Positions 15,825 to 25,075 of a DNA stretch of 58,000 nucleotides are shown here, in pieces. Source of the stretch: an uncultured Verrucomicrobiota bacterium (GTDB taxonomy: Bacteria > Verrucomicrobiota > Verrucomicrobiia > Limisphaerales > UBA9464); NCBI GenBank assembly GCA_903896505.1, contig CAITXU010000297.1, positions 1 to 58,000 on the forward strand. Direction: 5' to 3'. Below the pieces are notes generated by a model. It was not told the origin of the DNA, did not search any database, and saw only the letters and a program-made list of their open reading frames with translations. A program made the translations under genes and the position numbers. Each line of letters starts with the position of its first letter. Positions within the stretch are counted from its first letter, which is position 1.

Positions 15825-18800
15825 ATGAAGACGGGCGGTGGAGAGGGGGGAAGCGCGCCCGTAGTGGGCTGCAAGCGGTTGTTGATGGGCTTCATCGCGT
15901 TGGCCTTGGTGCTTGGTTTCTGCTGGTATTCCGCCGCGCAATCGGCTCCCTCCACCCACGGAGCGTCTTCAACCAACCAGGTCCTTGAATTGGGGGGGGG
16001 CGAAGCCTTTTTTGAACTTCCGTCCGGCATTTTCGACGGCCTGAAAGCGGCGACAATTGTGGGATGGGTCCGATTCGACCAACTGTCTTCAAGTCGTTTT
16101 GTGGATTTTGGACAATCAGAACAATCGATTTCGATTGGAACGGGTGAATACACTCCAGACCTTGAATTTGAAATCTGGGATTTCGAACGTAAAAGACATA
16201 CCGTGTCGGTGAAAGGGGTCGTCGCTGCCCATCAATGGTTTCACGTTGCGGCGGTATCAGGTCCCCACGGAATGAAGCTGTATTACAACGGAGAGTGGAT
16301 CGGCGGAAATGACTACGCCGGCAGCTTTGCCGAGGTGAAGAGCGGTCGACGGAATTGGGTTGGAAGGAACAATCGCTCCGACGAAAACCGGGCCGCATTT
16401 CCCGACAGCGTCGGATCATTCGATGACCTGTCGGTTTGGAACCGGGAATTGACGGTGAGCGAAATCGGTTCGTTGATGACCAACCGACCGACCGGTGCTG
16501 AATCAGGGTTGGTGGGATGTTGGAATTTTGATGACGGAACCGGCGCGGACCTTTCCCCCGGTCAGCATCATGGAAGGCTTTTGGGCAAAGCCCGAACTTT
16601 GCCCGCCACCCATCCGTCGGTAGCCGCAGCTGCCCCGTTGTCCAGCTTGGCAGGTCGGGTCTTTGACTCCGCTCGACGTCCCATCTCAGGAGCGTTGGTT
16701 GCGATTCGCCGACAGCATGAAACCCTCCGAACAAGCCGCACCGATGCTGTTGGCCGCTACCAACTCTATCTTCAAGTCGATGAAGGACCTTTGGATGTGC
16801 TCGCCGAGGCGGGACAGGAGGTCGCGTGGGCGGTCAACCTGACACCTCGGAACGGAGTGGTTCAAAGTCTGGATTTGCAACTGGCCGCCCCCCTTTCCCT
16901 ATCCGGACGGGTGACCGCCCTGGATGGTTCCCCTTTGGCATCGGTGGTGGTTCAGGCGGTGCAACGCGGCAAGGAAACCATCCCGGACACCGAGGCACTG
17001 GTGGAGGAATCGGCGCTCACCGACCGCCAGGGCCGCTACCAGTTGTTCAATCTTCGACCTGGTGAATACGGGGTCCGAATTTACACACCAAGTGGCTACG
17101 TGTCTGCGGATTCATCCGTTCCGCCCAAGAATGGCGCATCTGGGCAAGAGACCGGAATTGATTTTCGTGTCCCACCATTGAGGAAGGGTGATTGGAAAAC
17201 CTTGGGGAACGATGTGGGCGTTGCCAGCCTTGGAATTCGATCATTGCATCGGGATGCCGATGGAAGCCTTTGGATCGGCACCCGAAACGGGTTGTCGCAC
17301 TTCGACGGGGCAACGACATCCAATTATACCACTGAAGACGGACTGGCCGGGAATGATATTGCCAGCGTCACCCAGGATGCTTCGGGAACCCTTTGGGTGG
17401 CTGCTGAAAATGGCGGTTTAAGTCGACGAGAAGGGGAGAATTTCGTTCAGGTCCACCTGACCGACATCGAAGCAAGCCGTTCCCTGAATGGCGTACATGC
17501 CACCCCCGATGGGCGCATTTGGGTCGGGGGAACCGGGCTTTTTTGCGTGACCGGAACCAATATCGTTCGCTACTCCGAGACCAATGGTCTTCCGGCTGCC
17601 CAGGTTTTCAAGGTCACGAGTGGCCCCGACCATCGACTCTGGCTGGGAACCGACATGGGGCTCGTTTCCTTTGATGGCAGCCGGTTCGTCAATGTTGTCC
17701 GTGAGGCGGGGTTGGTCCCTTTCGTGGCGGACGGACCCAGGGTCGCCCCGGATGGAAGCGTCTGGTTTGGCAGCTGGGGCCAGGGTCTCTGGCGCTACGA
17801 TCCCACCGCGCCCCCAGGGTCCGGCTTCCGTCACTGGACCGTCCATGATGGATTGATCAGCGACCTCGTCTGGTCGGTGGAATTCGGCCCTGATAAAACC
17901 ATATGGGTGGCCACCGGTGACGGCGTCTCCCGGTTCGATGGAACCAACTTTGTCAATTTCACCCGGGAAGACGGACTCGCCGACAACCATGTGTCCGTCA
18001 TTCGACGCGATTCGGATGGCCTCGTCTGGTTTGCCACCGAGGCGGGGCTGACCCGCTACGACCCCGAGAGTGCCGTCACCTTCACGAGTGCGGACGGGTT
18101 GCCGTCGGGCAATGTTCGTACCGGGGTCCGTGGAGTTGATGGCCGTCTCTGGATCGGAACCGCCGCAGGTTTGGCCTGGTACGATGGCCGTCGATGGCAA
18201 ACCGTCACGGTGCGCGAGGGATTGCCCTCCAACGATATCCAGGCGATTGCCCCCCATCCCGACGGACGCATCTGCGTGGCAACACCGGCTGGAATCGGAC
18301 TTTTCGGAGGAGGAACGTATGCCTCACTTTCGGCACCAGCCGAGTCTGCGCGGGGCGTGTCCTGCATCTCCATAGCGGGCGACGGTACCATTGCGGCTGG
18401 GACGATCGGTGGTGATTTGATTCGTTGGAGGAATTCAACCGCCATGGCCAGAGTCACCCACCAGGCCCGGATGGCCCAACAAAAAGTGCTGAGCATAGCG
18501 TGTGTCTCCAGCAACCTGACATGGCTTGGCCTGGATGCCGGCGGGGGTGTCGTGCGGATTGAGAGGCTGGCCTCCAACGCGGGGGAGGCGACGGAAAAAC
18601 GCTCGGTATTCCGCGCCGATGACGGACTCCCGGACGACTATGGGGCCGCTCTGGCGGTCGGGAAGGATAATACCGTTTGGATCGGTGGAACTCGCGGCTT
18701 GACCCGCTTTAATAGTTCGGGCTTTACCCAGTTCAATCGCCGGGCGGAAGGTGGAGGCGAGCGTGTCAGCGACATCCATATCGACAGCCGGGGAGTCCTC

Positions 18801-20249
18801 TGGGCTGGAAGCCGCACGGGCGTCCGCTTTTATGACGGAACCCTGTGGTCCCGACTCGATACTCAGGATGGTCTCCCTTCCAACGACGTGCGGAGCATCG
18901 CCGAGGATTCGGAGGGTGGAATCTGGTTTTGCACCGACAAAGGCTTGACTCGCTACCATCGAAGAACACGGCCCCCGCCTTGCCCAACGGTCGTCATCTC
19001 CAATCCCCGAACCCGGGAATCGGTGGACCGACCGGCCGTCATTTCCACAGACGAGGTGGGGACCTTTGAGCTGGGCCTCACCGAACTGCGAACGGTTCCG
19101 GAGAACCGCATGTTTCGCTGGTGCGTACTCGATGGTCTCGTTCATCCCGAATTGGTCCCATCAAATACGGGCTGGAGCCGGGTCCAGCGGAGCGCTCCCA
19201 TCTCATGGACGAGCCATCGGGCGGGCACCTTTACGATGGCCGTACAATTCATCGACCGCGACTTGAATTACTCCCGGCCCGCCGTGCTCGCTTTTGCAGT
19301 CGAGATTCCGTGGTTCCGGAATATATTGTATCTTGGACCCCTCGCGGTGTTTAACGGATGTCTTATTGGTTGGGGCCTCTGGGCACGAGTTCTCTATCTG
19401 CGAAAACGGCGCGAAGCCGCGCGGCTCCGCGAGCGATTGCTGGAAGAGGAACACAATGGACGCCTTGCGGCCGAGGAATCTGCCGCCCGCATCGAAAAGC
19501 AAAATCGCGAACTCGAGGAAGCCCGGGTCGCCGCCGACGCCGCCAACCACGCCAAGTCCCAGTTCCTTGCCAACATCTCGCATGAACTGCGCACTCCCCT
19601 CAATGCCATTATCGGATACAGCGAAATGGTCCAGGAAGAGCTTCAGGACCGCGGTGAGACCAGTCTGGTGCCGGACTTGGAGCGCATCCATTCGGCAGCG
19701 CGGCATCAGTTGACATTGGTCAACGACATCCTCGATCTGTCCAAAATCGAGGCAGGGAAGATGACATTGAATTTGGAACGATTCGATCTCACACCGCTCA
19801 TCCGGGATGTGCAATCCATGGTGCAACCCTTGGTGGCGCGAAAACGGAATCAGCTTCGGATGGAGGGCTTGCCGGAGTCGTGCCAGATGCACTCCGATCC
19901 CACCCGACTGAAACAGGTTCTCTTCAATCTGATTTCCAACGCCGCCAAATTCACAGAAAACGGGACCGTCACCCTTCGGATTGCATCCACCCCGGTGAAG
20001 GGTTCACCCGGTGTCACCATCAGTGTCATCGACACCGGTATTGGCATGACACCGGAACAACAAACACGATTGTTCCAGGCCTTTTCTCAGGCCGACACCG
20101 ATATTGTAAAAAGATTCGGTGGGACGGGACTTGGCCTCGCGATTTCCCGGCAATTCGCCACGTTGATGGGCGGTGAGCTCATGGTGCAAAGCGAACCGGG
20201 CGTAGGCTCAACATTCCATCTCATCCTTCCGCTCGAAGCGATTCCATAA
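15825..20249 (+). CDS. Giant LamG/beta-propeller sensor histidine kinase
   Basis: From the ATG at 15825 this is about 1474 residues (GTG at 15702 is an alternative). A signal segment (LLMGFIALALVLGFCWY) is followed by a LamG-like lectin domain (about 55-260). Two carboxypeptidase-regulatory-like folds come next (about 280-440). About a dozen two-component propeller repeats follow (DGSLWIGTRNGLSHFDG type, about 460-1040), then a Y_Y_Y-like domain, a TM helix and a coiled coil. The C-terminus has HisKA with His1253 in ISHELRTPLN and HATPase with [12 protein letters not shown]. The periplasmic part resembles hybrid glycan sensors, but there is no receiver or DNA-binding domain and no response regulator beside it. 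It probably senses a carbohydrate or exported ligand. It sits 255 bp after the glycosyltransferase. Confidence 0.92.
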   Translation: MKTGGGEGGSAPVVGCKRLLMGFIALALVLGFCWYSAAQSAPSTHGASSTNQVLELGGGEAFFELPSGIFDGLKAATIVGWVRFDQLSSSRFVDFGQSEQSISIGTGEYTPDLEFEIWDFERKRHTVSVKGVVAAHQWFHVAAVSGPHGMKLYYNGEWIGGNDYAGSFAEVKSGRRNWVGRNNRSDENRAAFPDSVGSFDDLSVWNRELTVSEIGSLMTNRPTGAESGLVGCWNFDDGTGADLSPGQHHGRLLGKARTLPATHPSVAAAAPLSSLAGRVFDSARRPISGALVAIRRQHETLRTSRTDAVGRYQLYLQVDEGPLDVLAEAGQEVAWAVNLTPRNGVVQSLDLQLAAPLSLSGRVTALDGSPLASVVVQAVQRGKETIPDTEALVEESALTDRQGRYQLFNLRPGEYGVRIYTPSGYVSADSSVPPKNGASGQETGIDFRVPPLRKGDWKTLGNDVGVASLGIRSLHRDADGSLWIGTRNGLSHFDGATTSNYTTEDGLAGNDIASVTQDASGTLWVAAENGGLSRREGENFVQVHLTDIEASRSLNGVHATPDGRIWVGGTGLFCVTGTNIVRYSETNGLPAAQVFKVTSGPDHRLWLGTDMGLVSFDGSRFVNVVREAGLVPFVADGPRVAPDGSVWFGSWGQGLWRYDPTAPPGSGFRHWTVHDGLISDLVWSVEFGPDKTIWVATGDGVSRFDGTNFVNFTREDGLADNHVSVIRRDSDGLVWFATEAGLTRYDPESAVTFTSADGLPSGNVRTGVRGVDGRLWIGTAAGLAWYDGRRWQTVTVREGLPSNDIQAIAPHPDGRICVATPAGIGLFGGGTYASLSAPAESARGVSCISIAGDGTIAAGTIGGDLIRWRNSTAMARVTHQARMAQQKVLSIACVSSNLTWLGLDAGGGVVRIERLASNAGEATEKRSVFRADDGLPDDYGAALAVGKDNTVWIGGTRGLTRFNSSGFTQFNRRAEGGGERVSDIHIDSRGVLWAGSRTGVRFYDGTLWSRLDTQDGLPSNDVRSIAEDSEGGIWFCTDKGLTRYHRRTRPPPCPTVVISNPRTRESVDRPAVISTDEVGTFELGLTELRTVPENRMFRWCVLDGLVHPELVPSNTGWSRVQRSAPISWTSHRAGTFTMAVQFIDRDLNYSRPAVLAFAVEIPWFRNILYLGPLAVFNGCLIGWGLWARVLYLRKRREAARLRERLLEEEHNGRLAAEESAARIEKQNRELEEARVAADAANHAKSQFLANISHELRTPLNAIIGYSEMVQEELQDRGETSLVPDLERIHSAARHQLTLVNDILDLSKIEAGKMTLNLERFDLTPLIRDVQSMVQPLVARKRNQLRMEGLPESCQMHSDPTRLKQVLFNLISNAAKFTENGTVTLRIASTPVKGSPGVTISVIDTGIGMTPEQQTRLFQAFSQADTDIVKRFGGTGLGLAISRQFATLMGGELMVQSEPGVGSTFHLILPLEAIP

Positions 20250-20698
20250 AACCAGTTGGAATGATTTGGATGGAGTTCTCGCCCGAGAGCCGCCAAACCG
20301 AATGGTTGCGGTGCGTCAGCGGGTACCGAAATGCACAAGCGTCATGCTCTACTCTACTGCGAATATGATGGCTTGGATTTTCTTAGATACTGACGAAAGA
20401 GTCGTAGATAGGGTCGTGGGTGCCAGGTAGCCGCGACACTTTTTATTGGAGGCCACCAGGCGATTGATGGATCGTTGGCGATGGTTGGCTTCGTAGGTTT
20501 CCAGGCCTCGCTCGAAATAGGGGAGGCCGTGTCTTGTCTTTAGAATCTGCGGTAATCTGCGTCCATCTGCGGACCCTACTCTTCCGATGGTACAAGTTTG
20601 TCCGCAGGACACCTAAAATTCGACGGGACAACGTCCCCGAAATGATCCTCCATTGCCGCTGATCAGCACCGTTCGAACGCCGCAGTCCCATTCACGCC
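20250..20698. other. Intergenic region with dispersed-repeat fragments
   Basis: 449 bp without a convincing gene. It contains a CTGCGG(T)AATCTGCG-TCCATCTGCGG repeat at about 20545-20573, whose relative occurs at about 24920-24943. A minus-strand frame (20612 to 20349) is open for 87 codons but mostly translates repeats and matches nothing I recognise. The last bases before 20699 form the leader of the Tat-exported oxidoreductase. Confidence 0.5.
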
Positions 20699-22168
20699 AT
20701 GAAGACCTCTCTCAATCGTCGACAATTCCTGAAGCGGGCCTCGGCATCCGCTGGTGTAGTGGCTTGGAACGCATCGGCCTGGGCCCAAGTGGCCGGGGCC
20801 AACGATGACCTTCGCGTCGCCGTGATCGGATTCAATGGACGGGGTCGCGAGCACATCGAAGGGTATCGCAAGCTCAAAGGAGTCCGACTGGTGGCGTTAT
20901 GCGACGTCGATGGCAAGGTTTTGGACGCAGAGACCGCCCGCCTGGAAACCGCTGGCATTTCGACCGCCAAATTTACGGATGTTCGCCAGCTCCTTGAAAG
21001 CAAGGACATCGATGCGGTATCCATCGCCACTCCCAACTACTGGCATTCCTTGATGGGCATTTGGGCGTGTCAGGCAGGCAAGGATGTTTATGTGGAGAAG
21101 CCCGTCTCTCACAACGTCTGGGAAGGTCGCCAGCTGGTTAACGCAACCAAGACGCATCAGCGCATCGTCCAAACCGGGACCCAAAGCCGATCCAGTCCAG
21201 CCCTTCACGAGGCGGTGGCCTTCGTTCGTTCGGGGGCGATTGGGAAGATCAAGCTGGCGCGCGGGTTTTGCTACAAGCCCCGCCAGAGCATCGGCAGTGT
21301 CACCAGTCCCACAACAGTCCCCGATCATATCCATTACGACCTCTGGTGCGGCCCGACCCCGAAGCACCCGTTGATGCGAAAAAAACTCCATTACGACTGG
21401 CACTGGAATTTTGAAACCGGTAATGGCGATGTCGGAAACCAAGGCATTCACCAGATGGACATCGCACGGTGGTTCCTCGGTGAAAACAGCTTGAGTCCAC
21501 GGATACTGAGTGTCGGAGCCCGTCTTGGGTACAAGGACGATGGCAACACCCCCAACACCCAGGTCATTCTTCACGACTACGCCGCCGCTCCCCTGATTTT
21601 CGAGGTCCGCGGGTTGCCCAAATCCAAAGCCTTCCAGGAACCGGCATCCGCCTGGGGCAAAAACATGCCTGATTTTCGCGGGGTTCAAATTGGTGTGGTC
21701 ATCGAGTGCGAGGGCGGTTGGGTCCGAATTCCCAACTACGAAAGTGCCACCGTGTACGATTCCAGCGGAAAGGAACTCAAGAAGTTCAGTCGCGGCGGTG
21801 ATCATTTCGCCAATTTTGTGGCGGCCGTCCGAAGCCGGAAAACCACTGATCTCAATGCCCCAATTCTTGAGGGACACCTCAGTAGTGCACTCTGCCATAC
21901 CGGAAACATCAGCCATCGTCTCGGCCAGTCGCTCGGCCCGGAGGCCATCCGGGATCGCCTCAAGGACAATCCGATATTCGCCGATGCCTTTGGTCGGATG
22001 GTGGAACACTTGCAACTCAATGAGGTTGATTTGGCGGCTACACCGCTTGCCATTGGTCCCGCCCTGACCCTGAATCCGTCGACGGAAACCTTTGTGGGCA
22101 ACCCCGAGGCCAACAAACTTCTCCGCGAAGAAGGTCGGGCACCGTTTGTCGTCCCGGCCATCACGTGA
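20699..22168 (+). CDS. Tat-exported Gfo/Idh/MocA-family oxidoreductase
   Basis: This 489-residue protein begins MKTSLNRRQFLKRASASAG, a twin-arginine signal (RRQFLK), so it folds with its cofactor before export. The mature part has an N-terminal Rossmann fold (VAVIGFNGRGREH, about residues 41-53), the family motif VEKPVSHNVWEG at about 130, and a C-terminal dehydratase-like domain. The family uses NAD(P) to oxidise or reduce sugars and inositols. Large paralogous sets with Tat signals are typical of Planctomycetes and Verrucomicrobia. The next gene, only 11 bp away, is another family member, so the pair may act in one carbohydrate pathway. The substrate is unknown. Confidence 0.9.
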   Translation: MKTSLNRRQFLKRASASAGVVAWNASAWAQVAGANDDLRVAVIGFNGRGREHIEGYRKLKGVRLVALCDVDGKVLDAETARLETAGISTAKFTDVRQLLESKDIDAVSIATPNYWHSLMGIWACQAGKDVYVEKPVSHNVWEGRQLVNATKTHQRIVQTGTQSRSSPALHEAVAFVRSGAIGKIKLARGFCYKPRQSIGSVTSPTTVPDHIHYDLWCGPTPKHPLMRKKLHYDWHWNFETGNGDVGNQGIHQMDIARWFLGENSLSPRILSVGARLGYKDDGNTPNTQVILHDYAAAPLIFEVRGLPKSKAFQEPASAWGKNMPDFRGVQIGVVIECEGGWVRIPNYESATVYDSSGKELKKFSRGGDHFANFVAAVRSRKTTDLNAPILEGHLSSALCHTGNISHRLGQSLGPEAIRDRLKDNPIFADAFGRMVEHLQLNEVDLAATPLAIGPALTLNPSTETFVGNPEANKLLREEGRAPFVVPAIT

Positions 22169-22179
22169 CCCCTCACCAC

Positions 22180-23226
22180 ATGCCCAAAAGTCCAACCCAA
22201 CTGTCCCCGGCAAGGCGGCAAACGGGTCAAATCACCCGGCATTTCGGGCTGCTCTCGTGGCTGACCGTCCTGCTCTTGGGTTTGGGTACTCGTGCTGAAC
22301 CGACATCCGAGAAGCCGCTGCGGGCCGGCATGATCGGCCTCGATACGTCGCATGTCCCCGCGTTTGCCAAGATTTTCGGGAGTCCCACCGCCACCGGGGA
22401 CCTTGCAGCCGTCAAGGTGGTGGTCGGATATCCCGGCGGAACCGACCTTCCGGCGAGTCGGGACCGGGTGCAGGGCTTTACCCGTCAGTTGCGTGAGATG
22501 GGGGTAGAAATCGTAGATACAATTCCCGCCTTGTTGGAGCGCGTCGACGTGGTGTTGTTGGAGAGTGTCGATGGTCGGATTCATTGGAAGGAGGCGGCCC
22601 CGGTGATTCGCGCACACAAGCCATTGTTTATCGACAAACCCGCCGCCGGGTCGCTGGCCGATGTCCTCTCCATCTACACCCTCGCCGAAAAGGAGGGAGT
22701 TCCCTGTTTTTCGAGTTCCTCCCTTCGATTCGCCCCAGGCATTCAGGGGCTGCTGAACAACCAAAAACTGGGAACCATCGCCGGAGCCATCACCTGGGGA
22801 CCATGCACCTATCAGGAGGGAACTCCCGACATGTACTTTTATGGTATCCACGGCATTGAACCGTTGTATGCCTTGATGGGGGTGGGCTGCGAAACGGTTA
22901 CCCGCACTCGGACCGCCGATACCGACCTCATTACCGGAGTGTGGAAAGGCGGGTGGGTCGGGTCTTATCGGGGGATTCGAAACAGCAAGGCGGAATTCGG
23001 TGCAGTAGCCTTCGGGAGCCGTGCCATCGTTCCGACCGTGACCGAGACCGGGTACGAAGAGCTCTGCCAGGAGATCGGTCGCTTCTTCAGGACCGGCAAG
23101 GCACCCGTCAGCGCTGCTGAAACCATCGAAATCTTCGCCTTTATGGAAGGCGCGGACGAGAGCCGCCGTAGGGGCGGCGTCCCAGTTTCAGTTCCAGACC
23201 TCCTGGCCAAAGCCCGGACCCGCTGA
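22180..23226 (+). CDS. Exported Gfo/Idh/MocA-like oxidoreductase
   Basis: This is 348 residues from the ATG at 22180; a GTG at 22165 overlapping the previous stop is possible. A basic start and a hydrophobic segment (FGLLSWLTVLLLGLGTRAEP) look like a signal peptide. The Rossmann region is atypical: LRAGMIGLDTSHVPAFAKIF. The EKP motif is IDKPAAGSLADV. A C-terminal substrate domain contains FYGIHGIEPLYALMGVG with His-rich metal or substrate residues. It is shorter and divergent from the upstream paralogue but apparently co-transcribed with it. Activity and substrate cannot be inferred; the weak glycine motif leaves cofactor binding uncertain. Confidence 0.8.
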   Translation: MPKSPTQLSPARRQTGQITRHFGLLSWLTVLLLGLGTRAEPTSEKPLRAGMIGLDTSHVPAFAKIFGSPTATGDLAAVKVVVGYPGGTDLPASRDRVQGFTRQLREMGVEIVDTIPALLERVDVVLLESVDGRIHWKEAAPVIRAHKPLFIDKPAAGSLADVLSIYTLAEKEGVPCFSSSSLRFAPGIQGLLNNQKLGTIAGAITWGPCTYQEGTPDMYFYGIHGIEPLYALMGVGCETVTRTRTADTDLITGVWKGGWVGSYRGIRNSKAEFGAVAFGSRAIVPTVTETGYEELCQEIGRFFRTGKAPVSAAETIEIFAFMEGADESRRRGGVPVSVPDLLAKARTR

Positions 23227-23323
23227 CCGGTAGGAGGCTTCGCGGCGAATGCCCGGCGGCGATGCCCCTGGTGCCATGACATCGACACTGACACAACCAA
23301 CTGAATTTCAACGGGTAACAAAA

Positions 23324-23346
23324 CAAATGACCTGTCCCTTAGTCTT
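23324..23346 (+). repeat. Dispersed repeat AAATGACCTGTCCCTTAGT (copy 1)
   Basis: This copy shares ACAAATGACCTGTCCCTTAGT almost exactly with copy 2 at 24961-24981. The core CTGTCCCTTAGT recurs at 52606-52617. All three copies are intergenic. Confidence 0.55.
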
Positions 23347-23440
23347 GATCCGGGAAGAGACGTGCGGTCTTTCGCTTTCCGGGGGGCTTCATTCCGGGCG
23401 TGACAGTCGAAAGCGAACATGGCTTCATCTCACCCCTAAC

Positions 23441-24061
23441 ATGAAACGTCTGTCGATCGCTTCCGCCGTCCTTTTAGGGCTCGCCGCCTGGCAGCCAGTG
23501 CGTGCCGAAGAGAAATCCGAAGGCAAACCTGCACCCGCCGTGAGCACCAACGAAGTCGCCATCATCAAAACCAGCAAGGGAGAACTCGTCGTGGAATTTT
23601 GGTCCGACGTGGCCCCCAAGACGGTTGAAAATTTCAAGACCCTGGCCCGCAAGGGCTTTTACGACGGCACCGCCTTCCATCGCATCATCAAGGGCTTCAT
23701 GATCCAGGGGGGCGACCCTCTGACCAAGGATGCCGCCATGGAATCCCGCTGGGGCACTGGCGATCCCGGCTACAAGATCAAGGCCGAGTTCAATGCCAAG
23801 TCCCACCAGTTCGGCGTTCTCTCCATGGCCCGTTCGCAGGACCCCGACTCCGCCGGCTCCCAGTTCTTCATCGTTACCGGCGATGCCTCCTTCCTGGACC
23901 GTAAGTACACCGCCTTCGGTCATGTGATTAAAGGGGAGGAAGTCCTGAAGTCCTTGGAATCGGTTTCGACCAAGAGCGGCGGCGGTGGCGAGAAGAGCCG
24001 TCCGGTCGAACGACAGGGAATTGAGAGCGTCAAGGTGGTCGATGCCGCCAGCGTGAAGTAG
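23441..24061 (+). CDS. Exported cyclophilin-type peptidyl-prolyl cis-trans isomerase
   Basis: The ATG at 23441 gives 206 residues with a signal peptide (MKRLSIASAVLLGLAAWQP, cut near VRAEE). An upstream open frame adds only the translated dispersed repeat. The cyclophilin domain spans about residues 42-200, with AFHRIIKGFMIQGGDP (catalytic Arg in FHRII, then the FMIQGGD strand), SMARSQDPDSAGSQFFI and FGHVIKGEEVL. It speeds proline isomerisation during folding of secreted proteins in the periplasm. The trailing AGSQFFIVTGDASFLDRKYT is standard for bacterial PpiA/PpiB types. It stands downstream of the oxidoreductase pair with a 214 bp gap. Confidence 0.92.
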   Translation: MKRLSIASAVLLGLAAWQPVRAEEKSEGKPAPAVSTNEVAIIKTSKGELVVEFWSDVAPKTVENFKTLARKGFYDGTAFHRIIKGFMIQGGDPLTKDAAMESRWGTGDPGYKIKAEFNAKSHQFGVLSMARSQDPDSAGSQFFIVTGDASFLDRKYTAFGHVIKGEEVLKSLESVSTKSGGGGEKSRPVERQGIESVKVVDAASVK

Positions 24062-24083
24062 CCCTGGCCCTTCTGGGACGCCC

Positions 24084-24290
24084 ATGGATTTGGTTGTTCT
24101 CGCGCAGGCTTTGCAGGCGATGGGGTGTCCCGCCGAGAAGTGTGATGAAATGGCTGCGCAGTTGGAAAAACGCGCAGAGCAGCTGTGTGTCGAGCGTGGC
24201 GGGACTTCCGACGACGCGCTTTCGTACCTCATCCGCCTGATGGCTGGTGGATGGGCCGCTCAGGCTCGGGGAATTCAGCTTCCGAAATGA
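24084..24290 (+). CDS. Small conserved-looking protein of unknown function
   Basis: This is a 68-residue protein, MDLVVLAQALQAMGCPAEKC at the start. It is predicted mostly helical with two Cys (in GCPAEKC) and a third in QLCVER. No domain is recognised. It begins 22 bp after the cyclophilin stop and overlaps the NUDIX gene by ATGA, so its expression is probably coupled to that gene. The overlap and a gene-like composition support it as real. Confidence 0.65.
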   Translation: MDLVVLAQALQAMGCPAEKCDEMAAQLEKRAEQLCVERGGTSDDALSYLIRLMAGGWAAQARGIQLPK

Positions 24291-24859
24291 TTCCGCCCTT
24301 GCCGGATGATGAAGTGGCTCGCTGGTCGACGCTCGAACAGCGACCGGTCGTGGATTGTCGCATCTTCCGGGTTCGAACGGACCTGAAGCAGCATCCCAGA
24401 ACGGGCAGGATTTTCGACCTCTTTACGGTGGAATGCCCGGATTGGGTGAATGTGGTTGCCACCACCCCCGGGCAGGAACTCATTCTGGTGGGCCAGTTTC
24501 GCCATGGAACCAATACGGTCGAATGGGAAATTCCCGGAGGCATCATTGATCCCGAAGACGCCGATCCGGTTGCGGCGGGAATACGGGAGCTTCGTGAAGA
24601 AGCAGCGTACGTCGGTGAGAAAGCGCGTCTTCTGGGTGATATTTTCCCCAATCCCGCACTTCAAAATAATCGCTGCCATGCCGTCCGGGTGGAGAATTGC
24701 CTGGCCTTCGGAAGCCAGAACCTGGACGCCGCCGAGGACATCGTGGTCCGCCTTGTGCCGTGGAAGCAGGCACCGGAGTTGATTCGATCCGGAGTCATCC
24801 GTCATTCGTTGGTCGTGGTGGCCCTGGTCCGGGCATTGATGGACGAGGGTATCTGGTAG
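24287..24859 (+). CDS. NUDIX hydrolase (ADP-ribose pyrophosphatase-like)
   Basis: This 190-residue protein starts at the ATG overlapping the previous stop. The Nudix box is GGIIDPEDADPVAAGIRELR followed by EEAAYVG, matching Gx5Ex7REUxEExGU with an Asp-containing variant in the first half. The domain begins with a strand-rich region (RTGRIFDLFTVECPDWVNVV) and ends with a helix (SLVVVALVRALM). Members of this subgroup hydrolyse ADP-ribose or nucleoside-diphosphate sugars. The exact substrate is unknown. It appears to be the last gene of the cyclophilin-small protein-NUDIX unit. Confidence 0.88.
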   Translation: MIPPLPDDEVARWSTLEQRPVVDCRIFRVRTDLKQHPRTGRIFDLFTVECPDWVNVVATTPGQELILVGQFRHGTNTVEWEIPGGIIDPEDADPVAAGIRELREEAAYVGEKARLLGDIFPNPALQNNRCHAVRVENCLAFGSQNLDAAEDIVVRLVPWKQAPELIRSGVIRHSLVVVALVRALMDEGIW

Positions 24860-24910
24860 GTCTTCGTCATTGATGCGCAACTTCGGTTGCCGCATTCGGC
24901 ATGGCACCGA

Positions 24911-24982
24911 TTTCCTCCTAATCTGCGAGAATCCGTTCATCTGCGGACCTATCCTCTGTGACAAATGACCTGTCCCTTAGTT
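24911..24982 (+). repeat. Composite dispersed repeat (copy 2)
   Basis: An AATCTGCG...CATCTGCGGAC segment at about 24921-24943 resembles the one at 20545-20573. It is followed by ACAAATGACCTGTCCCTTAGT at 24961-24981, nearly identical to the copy at 23324. It sits between NUDIX and the ECF sigma gene. Confidence 0.55.
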
Positions 24983-25075
24983 TGGTCTCAACACCGCTGC
25001 TGCGGTTGATCCTTACGAAGGCAAAACCGGAATAGACAAATCGGGCGGTGTCCGGCGTCCTTGCTTCAACACCGG

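Noticed and set aside
20349..20612. 87-codon minus-strand frame in the 20.3-20.6 kb gap
   Set aside because: Mostly translated dispersed repeat; start context and composition are poor. Kept only as a possible remnant.
20897..22213. 438-codon minus-strand open frame
   Set aside because: Antisense to the Tat-exported oxidoreductase; no recognisable motifs.
21802..22851. 349-codon minus-strand open frame across two oxidoreductase genes
   Set aside because: Spans a gene boundary on the opposite strand and shows no family features.
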